Below are positions 1 through 9,148 of a stretch of 64,000 nucleotides of DNA, one piece after another. Below the pieces are notes generated by a model. It had not been told where the DNA came from, made no database searches, and saw only the letters and a program-made list of their open reading frames with translations. This DNA is from Halobacillus sp. A5 (lineage in GTDB: Bacteria > Bacillota > Bacilli > Bacillales > Halobacillaceae): contig NZ_JAIZEO010000001.1 of assembly GCF_024189315.1 (NCBI RefSeq), positions 558,001 to 622,000 on the forward strand. The letters are read 5' to 3'. The first letter of the stretch is position 1. Every line of letters begins with the position of its first letter. The position numbers were made by a program, and so were the translations under genes.

Positions 1-1
1 G

Positions 2-460
2 CTTCTTAAATATCGAGCTTCCCCCATCCCTAAAGTAACCTCATCGAGTACGAAAACCAAACCTAATAGTCAGTCCGTAATGGGGTGGAGAGTAGTCAAC
101 ACAGGTTTTGAAGTCATCTTTAAAAAAAGCATACCTAAATTGGTTAAAACTTTCTGGAAAGAGCATATAGAAGAACGAATCGCCGAATTGGACATAAAGG
201 TAGAGGAAATGCCTTTCATTGTGGCTCATCCCGGGGGTAGGAAAGTAATCGAAGCTTTTGTCTCTACACTGGGAGTTGATGAAAAACTGGTGATGGATTC
301 AAAAGCTATATTACAGCAGCATGGCAATATGTCATCTCCCACCGTTCATTTTGTTCTGAATAGAATTATGGAGACAAAGCCCGCTTCAGGTACAAAATCT
401 TTTATGACTTCCCTTGGGCCCGGCTTTACTTCTGAGATTGTTAGTCTGGAGTGGAAATAA
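2..460 (+). CDS. bpsA: Type III polyketide synthase, C-terminal part (cut by window edge)
   Basis: The frame is open from base 2 and joins the window edge, so the start lies outside. Chalcone-synthase-like enzymes condense long-chain acyl-CoA with malonyl-CoA to give alkylpyrones or resorcinols. The visible part is the C-terminal thiolase half: VMGWRV near the beginning, FIVAHPGGRKVIEAF with the catalytic His, and QQHGNMSSPTV with the catalytic Asn. The catalytic Cys would lie upstream. The stop is one base before the next start codon, and the next gene is the methyltransferase that partners BpsA in B. subtilis. Family assignment is firm; the product is inferred from that partner. Confidence 0.87.
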   Translation, partial: LLKYRASPIPKVTSSSTKTKPNSQSVMGWRVVNTGFEVIFKKSIPKLVKTFWKEHIEERIAELDIKVEEMPFIVAHPGGRKVIEAFVSTLGVDEKLVMDSKAILQQHGNMSSPTVHFVLNRIMETKPASGTKSFMTSLGPGFTSEIVSLEWK

Positions 461-461
461 A

Positions 462-959
462 ATGTGGTTATTTCTCTTTTTAGTCAGCCAGCGTTTAGTA
501 GAACTGGTGATCGCGTGGCGGAATAAAAAATGGATGCTTAAAAGAGGAGGAAAGGAAGTAGAGGCCGGCCATTATCATCTGTTCATCTGGCTACATGCTC
601 TCTTTTTTACGGCCTTATTTGCTGAGTGGTACTTCCTTAAAGAGGAAACGTTATGGCTTGCTCCCTTTTTAATGATTTCCTTTTTAATTTTACAAGCCTT
701 AAGAATATGGTGCATTGCTTCACTCGGGAGAAAATGGAACACTAGAATTATCGTTATTCCTGGAGAGCCGCTTATAGAAAGAGGCCCCTACCAATTTGTT
801 AAACATCCCAACTATGTGATCGTCTTTTTTGAACTTCTCATTATCCCTCTTATTTTTCAAGCTTTTGTAACCGCCGTAATCTTTCCTTTGCTTCATCTTA
901 TAGTTCTAAGTGTACGCATACCTGCAGAGGAAAGAGCGTTATCAGGTGATTTCGAATGA
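462..959 (+). CDS. ypbQ: Isoprenylcysteine carboxyl methyltransferase-family protein (YpbQ/BpsB-like)
   Basis: Protein of 165 residues starting at ATG 462, one base after the bpsA stop and preceded by GGAGTGG; an earlier in-frame ATG lies inside bpsA and was rejected. It is a membrane protein with several hydrophobic helices. The C-terminal half carries the ICMT-type pattern around RGPYQFVKHPNYVIVFFE and a late PAEERAL. In B. subtilis the homologue O-methylates the alkylpyrones made by BpsA, and the tight coupling here supports the same role. Length is close to the B. subtilis protein (about 168). Confidence 0.82.
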   Translation: MWLFLFLVSQRLVELVIAWRNKKWMLKRGGKEVEAGHYHLFIWLHALFFTALFAEWYFLKEETLWLAPFLMISFLILQALRIWCIASLGRKWNTRIIVIPGEPLIERGPYQFVKHPNYVIVFFELLIIPLIFQAFVTAVIFPLLHLIVLSVRIPAEERALSGDFE

Positions 960-1068
960 TTGATAGTTTTACCGATTTTAAGCCAGGTGATTCCCACTTG
1001 GTTTATTATTTTGTATACTGGGGTAGAAAGAATTTTGTCGAAATAGGGTAATAGATAAGGAGACTGTT

Positions 1069-1371
1069 ATGAAGCCATCTCACTCATTAGCTTATTATTT
1101 GGAAGACTTATGGTCGAGGGGGTTTAAGTTGTCGGATGAACATGTGCGCTTTATTTATTTTGGTAAAAACTCTACAAATACAGAAGACTGGAAAGTGATT
1201 TTAGCTCTTCAAATGACTTTAAAATTTCAGCAGAAATTTGACCCCAGCTTTTACATAAGTGTGTTGGAGCTTATAGCTGATAAGGGCGTAACATCTAAAA
1301 AAACTGCTTATCAAACACTTGAAAAAAGAGGATTTTCTAATATGGAGACTAAAAGAAGAACCAGCCACTAG
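1069..1371 (+). CDS. Small conserved Bacillaceae protein, DUF6123-like
   Basis: Protein of 100 residues with a good ribosome site (AAGGAG about 8 bases before ATG 1069). It is basic, probably helical, and has a GFKLSDEHVRFIYFGKNSTN segment near residues 18-37. From memory it resembles the small Bacillaceae family DUF6123; no function is known and I see no catalytic motif. It stands alone between ypbQ and a terminator whose stem begins inside its last codons. Confidence 0.65.
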   Translation: MKPSHSLAYYLEDLWSRGFKLSDEHVRFIYFGKNSTNTEDWKVILALQMTLKFQQKFDPSFYISVLELIADKGVTSKKTAYQTLEKRGFSNMETKRRTSH

Positions 1372-1390
1372 CTGCTGGTTTTCCCTTTTT
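1359..1390 (+). terminator. Intrinsic terminator overlapping the end of the DUF6123-like gene
   Basis: Arms AACCAGC (1359-1365) and GCTGGTT (1374-1380) form a stem followed by TTCCCTTTTTT. The stem contains the last codons and the stop of the gene. Confidence 0.75.
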
Positions 1391-1468
1391 TCAACCCTCA
1401 GCCCTGCAATCTTTTTCCTTCCGCACGCAAAGGGATATAAAATACTAGTAGTAGAGAAACCCCTTCTG

Positions 1469-1852
1469 CTACTGATTCTTCTTTAATTCCTTTCTGGCTA
1501 ACGCGTCCGCGTGTTTATTATCCTTATCAGGAATCCATTTATAAAATACATAAGAGAAATTCCCATGTAATTCTAATATTTGTTTAAGAAGGGGAGAGTA
1601 CACCGGGTTCCTGCAATGCTCAGCATCAGCTGAACGCACGACAAGCTGGGAATCACTCCGAATAGAGATGATTTCCCCTGCGAAATGGTCTTTGCAATAT
1701 AGTAAGGCATGAATAACAGCTAAAAATTCAGCTTCGTGATTTGAGCATACTCCTAGATACTTACTAAATTGATGATGCTCTTTAATATAAATACCAGCTG
1801 CACTTGCTCCCGGATTGCCGGCAGTCGCTGCGTCAGTGTAAACTTCTATCAT
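1469..1852 (-). CDS. RNase HI-like protein (YpdQ family)
   Basis: Protein of 127 residues with an RNase H fold. The four acidic catalytic positions can be placed at D7 (YTDAA), E42 (HEAEF), D67 (RSDSQLVV) and D116 (KHADALAR), so the active site looks complete. The enzyme would cut RNA in RNA-DNA hybrids. The B. subtilis relative YpdQ was reported to lack activity in standard assays, so function is not assured. Upstream on its strand is AAGAAGGAGTTTTATAA before ATG 1852. It is one of only five leftward genes in the left half of the window. Confidence 0.8.
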   Translation of the reverse strand: MIEVYTDAATAGNPGASAAGIYIKEHHQFSKYLGVCSNHEAEFLAVIHALLYCKDHFAGEIISIRSDSQLVVRSADAEHCRNPVYSPLLKQILELHGNFSYVFYKWIPDKDNKHADALARKELKKNQ

Positions 1853-2161
1853 TTATAAAACTCCTTCTTAACAAGAATGGAAGGATTTTGCTGCACGATA
1901 TTTCAAAATCCAGCTAAATAGACCCTGCCTGGCAGCTATCCGATCATTTAGTCCTACACAACTTCATAGAATAACTATGTGTATATGTTGCTCATACTAT
2001 ATGAGCTCTCTTTATTTTGGTGAAGGGAGAAGCTTTTAAACCTCATGAATCAACAGTTTTCTATTATAATTCCATGCTTTGATGATTTCAATTAAATTCT
2101 TCAGTAACTTATAATCCGTGTACAATAGATATAGATTGTTCATATAAAGGAGCTGTCCCTT
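1853..2161. other. 309-base intergenic region between rnhA-like gene and fhs
   Basis: Divergent promoter region. It holds two small perfect hairpins: CATAG-AATAA-CTATG near 1965-1979, and GCTCATA (1990-1996) with TATGAGC (2000-2006) followed by a T-rich run. Several TATAAT-like boxes occur but none has a convincing -35 partner. I see no open frame with a ribosome site and no recognisable riboswitch. Confidence 0.5.
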
Positions 2162-3832
2162 ATGAAATCTGATATTGAAATTGCTTTAGAATCCACTTTG
2201 TGGCCAATTAAAAATGTGGCCGAACAATTGTCGCTCAGTGAAAATGACTGGGAACCTTTTGGTCACTATAAAGCCAAACTTTCTACGACTATTATAAATG
2301 ATAGAGAAACTAAGTCAGATGGAAAAGTTATTCTTATTACCTCGATTAATCCAACTCCTGCAGGCGAAGGGAAATCGACTGTTACTGTGGGGTTAGGTCA
2401 GGCTCTTTGCCAGCTTAATCAAAAAGCCATTATTGCTTTAAGAGAACCTTCACTCGGTCCAACGATGGGAATAAAGGGGGGGGCCTGCGGCGGCGGCTAT
2501 TCTCAAGTTCTGCCGATGCAGGATATTAATCTTCATTTCACAGGTGATCTTCACGCGATCACATCGGCGAACAACGCCCTATCAGCCTTTATAGATAATC
2601 ATATCCATCAAGGGAATGAGTTACATATTGATCCTAGACGAGTCAGCTGGAAGCGGGTTATGGATTTAAACGACAGGGCCCTTCGGGAAGTAGTTGTGGG
2701 TCTTGGGGGCCCCGTGAAAGGTGTTCCACGGCAGGACGGGTTTACGATCACGGTGGCCTCAGAAATTATGGCGATTCTATGCTTGGCTGACGGTCTTGAA
2801 GATTTAAAACGACGACTGGCCGCCATTATTATCGGGTACACCTATGATAAACAACCTGTTACCGTTTTGGATCTCGGTTTTGAGGGTGCATTAACCCTGC
2901 TGCTTCATCAAGCAGTCAAGCCAAACTTAGTACAGACGGTAGAGAATACACCGGCAATTATCCATGGAGGTCCATTTGCTAATATCGCTCATGGCTGTAA
3001 CAGTTTAATCGCGACGAAATCCGCTGCTAAGCTCGGTGATTATGTCGTTACCGAAGCTGGTTTTGGTGCTGACCTTGGAGCTGAAAAGTTTTTAAATATA
3101 AAAACACGAGCAGGAAACTTCAAGCCTGCTGCTGTCGTAATAGTTGCAACGGTCAGAGCACTAAAAATGCACGGAGGAGCAGCGGTAAAAGACTTAGCTG
3201 AAGAGGATGTCGAAGCATTAAAAAAAGGGACCGATAACTTAAAGAAACATATGGAGACCATTGAGCAGTTCAACCTTCCGTATGTTGTGGCAATTAATCA
3301 CTTTCCAACGGATACCGGACAGGAAATTAATTATTTAAAAAAATGGTGCTCGGCTCAGGGCGCTGAATTTTCTTTAACGGAAGTGTTTGCTAAAGGAGGG
3401 GCCGGCGGACTTGACTTAGCCAAAAAAGTTATCGAGTGCTGCAAGAAGGATAAAGGAGCTATGACCTACACTTATGAGCTGAAAGATTCTGTAGAGGAGA
3501 AAATTCGAAAGATTGCTGTTAAAATATACGGAGCGGCCCGAGTTGAATTTACTCCTTCTTCCCGCAGGCAGCTGAAACAAATTGAAGAGCATGGTCACAA
3601 TGATCTGCCGGTCTGCATGGCGAAATCTCCTTATTCACTTTCAGATGACCCTGCGTTATTAGGTCGGCCACGCGGATTTACGATTACAGTAAAGGAATTA
3701 AGAGTTTCTGCAGGCGCCGGCTTTATCGTGGCTCTAACAGGTGACGTGATGACAATGCCGGGGCTTCCAAAGAAACCCGCTGCATTAAAAATGAATGTCC
3801 AGGAGGACGGTTCGATAACGGGGCTTTTTTAA
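2162..3832 (+). CDS. fhs: Formate-tetrahydrofolate ligase
   Basis: Protein of 556 residues, the usual family length. It makes 10-formyl-tetrahydrofolate from formate, THF and ATP in the cytoplasm, feeding purine and one-carbon metabolism. The family P-loop [10 protein letters not shown] is at residues 64-73, followed by [20 protein letters not shown]. Start ATG 2162 has AAAGGAG upstream. Three genes downstream lie thyA and dfrA, also folate enzymes, though a shared transcript is not shown. Confidence 0.97.
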   Translation: MKSDIEIALESTLWPIKNVAEQLSLSENDWEPFGHYKAKLSTTIINDRETKSDGKVILITSINPTPAGEGKSTVTVGLGQALCQLNQKAIIALREPSLGPTMGIKGGACGGGYSQVLPMQDINLHFTGDLHAITSANNALSAFIDNHIHQGNELHIDPRRVSWKRVMDLNDRALREVVVGLGGPVKGVPRQDGFTITVASEIMAILCLADGLEDLKRRLAAIIIGYTYDKQPVTVLDLGFEGALTLLLHQAVKPNLVQTVENTPAIIHGGPFANIAHGCNSLIATKSAAKLGDYVVTEAGFGADLGAEKFLNIKTRAGNFKPAAVVIVATVRALKMHGGAAVKDLAEEDVEALKKGTDNLKKHMETIEQFNLPYVVAINHFPTDTGQEINYLKKWCSAQGAEFSLTEVFAKGGAGGLDLAKKVIECCKKDKGAMTYTYELKDSVEEKIRKIAVKIYGAARVEFTPSSRRQLKQIEEHGHNDLPVCMAKSPYSLSDDPALLGRPRGFTITVKELRVSAGAGFIVALTGDVMTMPGLPKKPAALKMNVQEDGSITGLF

Positions 3833-3856
3833 GTTACTAGAGAAGGAGGTAGAAGC

Positions 3857-4708
3857 ATGATAAGGATTGGCTTAACAGGGTGGGGGGATCACGCTTCACT
3901 TTACCCTGATCAAACGAAGCCTGAAGAAAAACTTGGAGTGTATGCTTCCCATTTTCCTGTAGTAGAAGTTGATACAGCTTTTTATGCCATACAGCCTGTT
4001 AAGCACTATGAAAAATGGCTGAATCAAACTCCAGATGAATTCTCTTTTGTTATTAAAGCATTCCAACAGCTGACGGGACATGACCGCGAGACAAGGACGA
4101 TTCAGGAAGCTAAGGATATTATTAAAGCGTATGAAGAGTCGATACAGCCTGTTGTTGAATCTGGCAGAGTACAAAGTCTGCTTTTTCAATTCCCTCCTTG
4201 GTTTGACGTAAGAAAAGAGCATATCCAGAAGCTGAGACTAATCAAAGAATGGTTAGAACCCTATCCGCTTGCTTTGGAGTTTAGAAATCAAACGTGGTTT
4301 AACGAAAAATATAGAGAACAGACGTTGAAATTTATGAAAGACTATCAGTGGATTCATACCATTTGTGACGAGCCTCAAGCAGGGGATGGGTCTGTACCAT
4401 TAGTGGAAGCGGTCACTCATCCTGCCCAGTCTCTCGTAAGGTTCCACGGACGTAACCTGCATGGATGGAATAAGAACGGACGTAAAGATTGGCGGAAAGT
4501 CCGATTTCTTTACCGTTATAACGAACAGGAATTATTAGAATGGGTCCAGAGAGTCAAGAGACTTCAAAATGAAGCGGAAAAGATTACATTGTTGTTTAAT
4601 AACAACTCAGGCGGCGATGCTGCTGATAATGCTAAACAGCTGCAATCACTACTTAATATAGAATATAAGAATTTGAATCCGAGGCAAATGGATCTTTTTC
4701 AATTTTAG
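3857..4708 (+). CDS. DUF72 family protein (YunF/YecE-like)
   Basis: Protein of 283 residues, typical DUF72 length. It begins IRIGLTGWGDH, continues with FPVVEVDTAFYAIQ, and later has LALEFRNQTWF and VRFHGRN, the usual conserved segments of this TIM-barrel-like family. The biochemical role is unknown. ATG 3857 follows AGAAGGAGGTAGAAGC, a strong ribosome site. Only 24 bases separate it from fhs and 9 from the next gene, so it is probably cotranscribed. Confidence 0.85.
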   Translation: MIRIGLTGWGDHASLYPDQTKPEEKLGVYASHFPVVEVDTAFYAIQPVKHYEKWLNQTPDEFSFVIKAFQQLTGHDRETRTIQEAKDIIKAYEESIQPVVESGRVQSLLFQFPPWFDVRKEHIQKLRLIKEWLEPYPLALEFRNQTWFNEKYREQTLKFMKDYQWIHTICDEPQAGDGSVPLVEAVTHPAQSLVRFHGRNLHGWNKNGRKDWRKVRFLYRYNEQELLEWVQRVKRLQNEAEKITLLFNNNSGGDAADNAKQLQSLLNIEYKNLNPRQMDLFQF

Positions 4709-4717
4709 AGGTGAAAT

Positions 4718-5338
4718 ATGAGAGAAGAACGTATCCTCGAACTAGTGCAGCAATATGTAAATGATCATTTTGAACATGAGCCTTCAGGACACGATTATTA
4801 CCATATGAAACGAGTAGCGAAATGGGCGGGAACACTAGCCTTTCATGAAGGCGCGGACTCTTTTACCGCAGAACTTGCCGGATGGCTGCATGATATTGGT
4901 GATTCGAAGCTGTTTGATGATCCTGATTCAATCTATAAGGAATTAGATCAATTTCTTAGTTCAATCCAGATCTCTCCATCCAAAAGAGCAGTTATTTTTG
5001 ATATTATTAAAAATATATCTTTTTCTAAAGGACAGGTTCCCGAGTCAATTGAAGGGAAAATTGTACAGGATGCAGACCGGTTAGATGCTATAGGTGCAGT
5101 AGGTATTGCACGCACATTCGCTTATGGCGGTTTGAAGAAGCAGTTAATTTATGATGAAAACGATCATTACTCGTCATCTATTCAGCACTTTTATGATAAA
5201 CTGCTGCATCTCAGCAGCGGGATGCACACGAAGAAAGCTCAGGAGGAAGCAAGGAAACGACATGATTTTATGGAACAATATTTGCGGCAATTTTTAGATG
5301 AATGGAACAGCGTAGAAAGAGCAGGTGAAGAAAAATGA
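4718..5338 (+). CDS. ypgQ: HD-domain nucleotide pyrophosphohydrolase (YpgQ-like)
   Basis: Protein of 206 residues. HD superfamily metal ligands are visible: H in GHDYYH, the HD pair in GWLHDIGDS, and D in [15 protein letters not shown]. subtilis YpgQ hydrolyses (d)NTPs to monophosphates and pyrophosphate with a divalent metal. The stop overlaps the thyA start as ATGA, so translation is coupled with the thymidylate pathway, which fits a nucleotide-pool role. Confidence 0.85.
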   Translation: MREERILELVQQYVNDHFEHEPSGHDYYHMKRVAKWAGTLAFHEGADSFTAELAGWLHDIGDSKLFDDPDSIYKELDQFLSSIQISPSKRAVIFDIIKNISFSKGQVPESIEGKIVQDADRLDAIGAVGIARTFAYGGLKKQLIYDENDHYSSSIQHFYDKLLHLSSGMHTKKAQEEARKRHDFMEQYLRQFLDEWNSVERAGEEK

Positions 5339-6291
5339 CAAATGAAAGCAGTTACCTGGCGCTTTGTGAGGAAGTCTTGAACAAAGGGGCAGTTAAAGGA
5401 GATCGAACAGGAACGGGAACGCAATCTATATTTGGCTGCCAAATGAGATTCAACCTTGAGGAAGGCTTTCCACTGTTGACAACCAAGCGGGTCCCTTTTC
5501 GATTAATTGTAAGTGAATTGTTGTGGTTTATTAAAGGTGATACAAACATTCGCTATTTACTGCAGCATAACAACAATATCTGGAATGAATGGGCTTTTCA
5601 ATCCTATATTGAGAGTGATGAGTACCAGGGACCTGATATGTCAGACTTTGGGAGACGAAGCCAGCTGGAAGAGGATTTTAAAATGGAATATGACAAACAA
5701 ATGAATCATTTCAAAGAAAAGATTTTAACAGATGATTCTTTCAGTGAGCGTTTTGGCAGTCTTGGCGCGGTATATGGTAAACAGTGGAGAGCGTGGCAGA
5801 CTTCCCGAGGAGAGACAATTGATCAACTAAAGGATGTAATCAATAATATTAAACAGAACCCTGATTCTAGAAGGCATATTGTAACGGCTTGGAATCCTGA
5901 AGATGTTCCATCCAATATGGCTCTGCCGCCTTGTCATATGATGTTTCAATTTTATGTAGCTGATGGGAAGCTGTCATGTCAGCTGTACCAAAGAAGCGCT
6001 GATATTTTTCTAGGAGTTCCATTTAACATAGCAAGCTATGCTTTGTTAACTCACCTTATTGCCAGAGAATGCGGGCTTGCTGCGGGAGAGTTCATCCACA
6101 CTTTAGGTGATGCCCATATTTACTCCAATCACGTGGAACAGATTAATAAGCAGCTGTCCCGCGATATAAAAGAAGCCCCGTCTCTATGGCTTAACGACGA
6201 AAAAACCAGCGTTTTTGATTTCGAAATAGAAGATATTAAAATAGAAAACTATGACCCGCACCCAGGCATTAAAGCGCCGGTAGCAGTTTAA
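5335..6291 (+). CDS. thyA: Thymidylate synthase
   Basis: Protein of 318 residues converting dUMP to dTMP with methylene-THF. The catalytic Cys is C200 in [12 protein letters not shown]; other signatures are [18 protein letters not shown] and [14 protein letters not shown]. The length and the insert after residue 90 match the longer Lactobacillus casei type rather than the 264-residue type. The ATG overlaps the stop of ypgQ. dfrA follows after 20 bases, the usual thyA-dfrA pair. Confidence 0.97.
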   Translation: MTNESSYLALCEEVLNKGAVKGDRTGTGTQSIFGCQMRFNLEEGFPLLTTKRVPFRLIVSELLWFIKGDTNIRYLLQHNNNIWNEWAFQSYIESDEYQGPDMSDFGRRSQLEEDFKMEYDKQMNHFKEKILTDDSFSERFGSLGAVYGKQWRAWQTSRGETIDQLKDVINNIKQNPDSRRHIVTAWNPEDVPSNMALPPCHMMFQFYVADGKLSCQLYQRSADIFLGVPFNIASYALLTHLIARECGLAAGEFIHTLGDAHIYSNHVEQINKQLSRDIKEAPSLWLNDEKTSVFDFEIEDIKIENYDPHPGIKAPVAV

Positions 6292-6311
6292 GAAAAGGTT
6301 GAGGTGAAGCT

Positions 6312-6806
6312 ATGATTTCATTTGTATTCGCTATGGATCAAAATCGTGTTATCGGAAAGGATAACGATCTGCCCTGGCATATCCCGAGAGATTTTAAGTT
6401 TTTTAAAGAGAAAACATGGGGACAGACGATTATTATGGGGAGAAAAACGTTTGAATCGTTCGGAAAACCTCTTCCTGAGCGCAGGCATATTATTGTCACG
6501 TCCAATCCTGATTATGAAGTAAAAGACTGCGAAATATATCATTCCATTGATGACATCCTTCGTTTGAACGAGACCTATCCAGAAAAAGAATGGTTTGTTA
6601 TTGGAGGCAGTGTTTTATTTGAGAAAATGCTTTCGCATGCTGATCGTATGTATATGACTTATATTGATTATACTTTTGAAGGGGATACTTTCTTCCCCGA
6701 TTATAATGAAGCCGATTGGCATTTGATAGAGGAGAATAAGGGAATTAAAGATGATAAAAACCCTTACGATTATTATTTTAGAATCTACGATCGTGTGAGA
6801 CTATAA
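6312..6806 (+). CDS. dfrA: Dihydrofolate reductase
   Basis: Protein of 164 residues regenerating tetrahydrofolate used by ThyA. Visible are the substrate-binding acid D27 (PWHIPRDFKFF), NRVIGKDNDLPW, the NADPH-binding IIMGRKTFES, and FVIGGSVLFEKML. Ribosome site AGGTGA precedes ATG 6312. It is followed after two bases by mobA. Confidence 0.97.
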   Translation: MISFVFAMDQNRVIGKDNDLPWHIPRDFKFFKEKTWGQTIIMGRKTFESFGKPLPERRHIIVTSNPDYEVKDCEIYHSIDDILRLNETYPEKEWFVIGGSVLFEKMLSHADRMYMTYIDYTFEGDTFFPDYNEADWHLIEENKGIKDDKNPYDYYFRIYDRVRL

Positions 6807-6808
6807 GT

Positions 6809-7396
6809 ATGGAGAATGTAAGCGGAGCTATTCTGGCAGGCGGTGGATCAACTAGAATGGGTCGTGACAAAGCCGGCCTTTCTTTAGGGGACAGGTCCGT
6901 GATTGAAAGTATTTACCGGGTTATGAGTCAAGCTTTTTCCAATATTATTATCAATCGCAGCAGACCTCTTACACTTAATGCGGTTTACATTGAAGATTAT
7001 TATAAACAACACGGTCCGTTAGGCGGCCTGCATGCTGTTTTATCATCAGCCGGGTCAGAGTATGTGTATGTGACTGCTTGTGACACTCCGTTTATACAAG
7101 GTGAAGTGATTCAATTTTTAAGGACAAGCCTGACGCCTGGTATTGATGCTGTTGTCCCCGTTTACGAAAAAAGGGTGCAGCCGCTTGCAGGCATATATCA
7201 TACACGCGTTGAAAAATATTGCGCACAGCTGCTGGAAGAAGGAGAAAGAAAAATGCAGTCTCTTTTAGATCAAATTAACGTTCTGTATGTCGCTGATTTC
7301 CCCGGCATCAGTGATTCAAACCTTTGCTGGCATTTTTTTAATATGAATTCCCGGGAGGACTATAGAACCGCTCTGGAAAAAATACGTACAGAATAA
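6809..7396 (+). CDS. mobA: Molybdenum cofactor guanylyltransferase
   Basis: Protein of 195 residues with the N-terminal nucleotidyltransferase signature LAGGGSTRMGRDKAGLSL, then GPLGGLHAVLSS and VTACDTPF with the metal-binding Asp. MobA adds GMP to molybdopterin to form the guanine dinucleotide cofactor. It lies in a nucleotide-metabolism run just upstream of the Tat export genes, which carry folded molybdoenzymes in many bacteria. No molybdoenzyme or other moa/moe gene is in this window. Confidence 0.9.
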   Translation: MENVSGAILAGGGSTRMGRDKAGLSLGDRSVIESIYRVMSQAFSNIIINRSRPLTLNAVYIEDYYKQHGPLGGLHAVLSSAGSEYVYVTACDTPFIQGEVIQFLRTSLTPGIDAVVPVYEKRVQPLAGIYHTRVEKYCAQLLEEGERKMQSLLDQINVLYVADFPGISDSNLCWHFFNMNSREDYRTALEKIRTE

Positions 7397-7504
7397 AGAC
7401 ATGCACGTACAAACGTGATATGATAGACGCAGGACTGACGCAGATGAATGCATTTACAACAAAAATTCAGGTTAGATACTTATTTATAAGGAAGGTGGCC
7501 TCTC

Positions 7505-7705
7505 ATGCTTTCAAGTATTGGGATCCCTGGTTTAATTTTAATTTTAGTGATAGCTTTAGTTATTTTCGGTCCTAAGAAACTTCCGGAGATCGGCAAAGCT
7601 ACCGGTGAAACTTTAAAAGAATTTAAAAAATCGGCACGTGATCTTACTGGCGATGTTAAAGAAGATGTAAATGAAGCGAAAAATATCATAGACGATAAGA
7701 AATAA
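7505..7705 (+). CDS. tatA: Twin-arginine translocase subunit TatA (copy 1)
   Basis: Protein of 66 residues: N-terminal membrane helix at about 4-21, the FGP hinge at 22-24, an amphipathic helix ([20 protein letters not shown]) and a charged tail. TatA oligomers form the conduit of the twin-arginine export system. Ribosome site AAGGAAGGTGG precedes ATG 7505. A second, similar tatA begins 24 bases later. Confidence 0.95.
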   Translation: MLSSIGIPGLILILVIALVIFGPKKLPEIGKATGETLKEFKKSARDLTGDVKEDVNEAKNIIDDKK

Positions 7706-7729
7706 ATCGTCCTAATGGAGTGTTGATAC

Positions 7730-7927
7730 ATGTTTTCAAACATTGGCGTTCCTGGTCTGCTGCTTATTTTAATTATTGCATTAGTTATTTTTGGTCCGGC
7801 CAAGCTCCCTGAAATTGGGAAAGCTTTCGGAAGTTCTTTAAAAGAGTTTAAGAAAGCTGCAGGAGATATGATGTCAGATGATCCATCAACCAAAAATAAA
7901 GACAAAAATGAAAATAAGAAGATGTAA
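7730..7927 (+). CDS. tatA: Twin-arginine translocase subunit TatA (copy 2)
   Basis: Protein of 65 residues with the same plan as copy 1: helix at 4-21, FGP at 22-24, amphipathic segment with [13 protein letters not shown]. The two helices are nearly identical, so this looks like a tandem duplication; the tails differ. It could partner TatC differently from copy 1. Ribosome site GGAGTG precedes ATG 7730. The stop codon lies inside the first arm of a hairpin between this gene and tatC. Confidence 0.95.
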   Translation: MFSNIGVPGLLLILIIALVIFGPAKLPEIGKAFGSSLKEFKKAAGDMMSDDPSTKNKDKNENKKM

Positions 7928-7960
7928 GGGGAACTCCCTTACATCTTCTTTATGTAAGGG
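7921..7960 (+). promoter_or_regulatory. Competing hairpins between tatA2 and tatC
   Basis: GATGTAAGGG (7921-7930) pairs perfectly with CCCTTACATC (7936-7945) over a 5-base loop. A second copy of the left arm, ATGTAAGGG (7952-7960), can instead pair with 7936-7944. The middle arm can form only one stem at a time, so this may adjust tatA against tatC expression, by partial termination, RNA stability or translation. The structure is seen; the function is inferred. Confidence 0.6.
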
Positions 7961-7987
7961 CATCTGTAAAAGCTTGGAGGTTTATAA

Positions 7988-8749
7988 ATGACAGACCTTA
8001 AAAACAGCAGTCAAGATATAGAAATGAATATGACGGATCACCTAAGTGAGTTAAGGAAACGTATCATTTATTCTCTTCTCTCTTTTGTTGTATTCTTCAT
8101 AGCAGGATTTATTTATATACGGGATATTTATGGGTTTCTAGAAGCTGATATACCTATTAAGTTGAGTGTGACAAGCCCGGGAGAAGTGGTATGGATCTAT
8201 TTTACCCTTGCGAGTATCATAGCCTTAATCGGCTCTCTTCCTTTGCTCTGCCTGCAGCTGTGGCTTTTTATAAAGCCGGCGTTGACTCCTAAGGAGAAAA
8301 AAGCATCACTTGCTTATATTCCCGCCGTTTTTCTATTATTTGTGGCCGGGCTTGGATTTGGATATACCGTATTTGTCCAATTAATTCTTCCATTTCTCTT
8401 ATCGTTAAATGAGGGAATGTTTAATGAATTATTTACAGTTGAACGTTATTTTCGATTTGTTTTTCGCGTGACGATTCCTTTTGCGATATTATTTGAGATT
8501 CCTATAATTGTTATGTTTTTAACAAGCCTGGGCATTGTTACGCCTGAATGGTTATCCAAAATTAGAAAATACGCATATTTCGTTCTTATTATTATAGGTA
8601 CCATGATTACTCCGCCAGACTTTATCCTGCAGATTGTAGTGGCCATTCCATTAATCCTGCTTTATGAAGTAAGTATTATATTATCGCGGATGGTTTATCG
8701 TAAGAAGCTTAAAGCTCATCGGGAATTTATGGAGGATCAGGAGGAATAA
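7988..8749 (+). CDS. tatC: Twin-arginine translocase subunit TatC
   Basis: Protein of 253 residues, a six-helix membrane protein that binds twin-arginine signal peptides. The N-terminal cytoplasmic motif MTDHLSELRKRI is clear, followed by hydrophobic segments and the late ISPEW-type loop (VTPEWLSKIRKYAYF) and MITPPDF. AGCTTGGAGG precedes ATG 7988. It completes a tatA-tatA-tatC operon. Confidence 0.97.
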   Translation: MTDLKNSSQDIEMNMTDHLSELRKRIIYSLLSFVVFFIAGFIYIRDIYGFLEADIPIKLSVTSPGEVVWIYFTLASIIALIGSLPLLCLQLWLFIKPALTPKEKKASLAYIPAVFLLFVAGLGFGYTVFVQLILPFLLSLNEGMFNELFTVERYFRFVFRVTIPFAILFEIPIIVMFLTSLGIVTPEWLSKIRKYAYFVLIIIGTMITPPDFILQIVVAIPLILLYEVSIILSRMVYRKKLKAHREFMEDQEE

Positions 8750-8828
8750 GACTGATCCTTTATTTTTGCTTCATTCTGTGAAACGTGATAAAAGTATAGA
8801 CAAGTATGATGGTGAGGGAGGAAACGGG

Positions 8829-9047
8829 ATGAGGTCGTTTTACCATTACATGATGAGATATAGAGGTAATATCGAGGCCGATGACGAAAAAAAACTTGCG
8901 GAGTGGATGTTTGAAGACCACAGCTTCCCAAAGCAGGCAACCTCTTACAATGAAATCAGCAGCTACTTGGAATGGAATATCCCTTTTTCAAGTGCTTTAT
9001 CTGTATTTGACAGGTTGTATGATGTCTATCAAATTGAAGAAGATTAG
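8829..9047 (+). CDS. yozE: YozE family small protein (UPF0346)
   Basis: Protein of 72 residues, the length of B. subtilis YozE. It begins MRSFYHYMMRYRG and has FPKQATSYNEISSYLE, features of this SAM-like helical family of unknown function. ATG 8829 was chosen because GGGAGG sits 8 bases upstream; a longer in-frame start has no ribosome site. Confidence 0.85.
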   Translation: MRSFYHYMMRYRGNIEADDEKKLAEWMFEDHSFPKQATSYNEISSYLEWNIPFSSALSVFDRLYDVYQIEED

Positions 9048-9052
9048 TTAGC

Positions 9053-9086
9053 AAAAGGTACCTGTTTAAGGTATCTTTTCTTTTTT
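9053..9086 (+). terminator. Terminator after yozE
   Basis: AAAAGGTACC (9053-9062) pairs with GGTATCTTTT (9070-9079), one G-U pair, followed by a T-rich run. Confidence 0.75.
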
Positions 9087-9148
9087 CATGAACGATGACA
9101 TTTTAGTATAATAATAGTATGTATTTTTGATAGGAGGGGTTTAACGGA

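Noticed and set aside
1853-2161. Tetrahydrofolate or purine riboswitch before fhs
   Set aside because: Hairpins are present but none of the conserved riboswitch core motifs is recognisable.
5335-6806. thyA-dfrA as a mobile or phage-borne cassette
   Set aside because: The pair sits in ordinary chromosomal context with coupled neighbours and no integrase, repeats or composition change that I can see.
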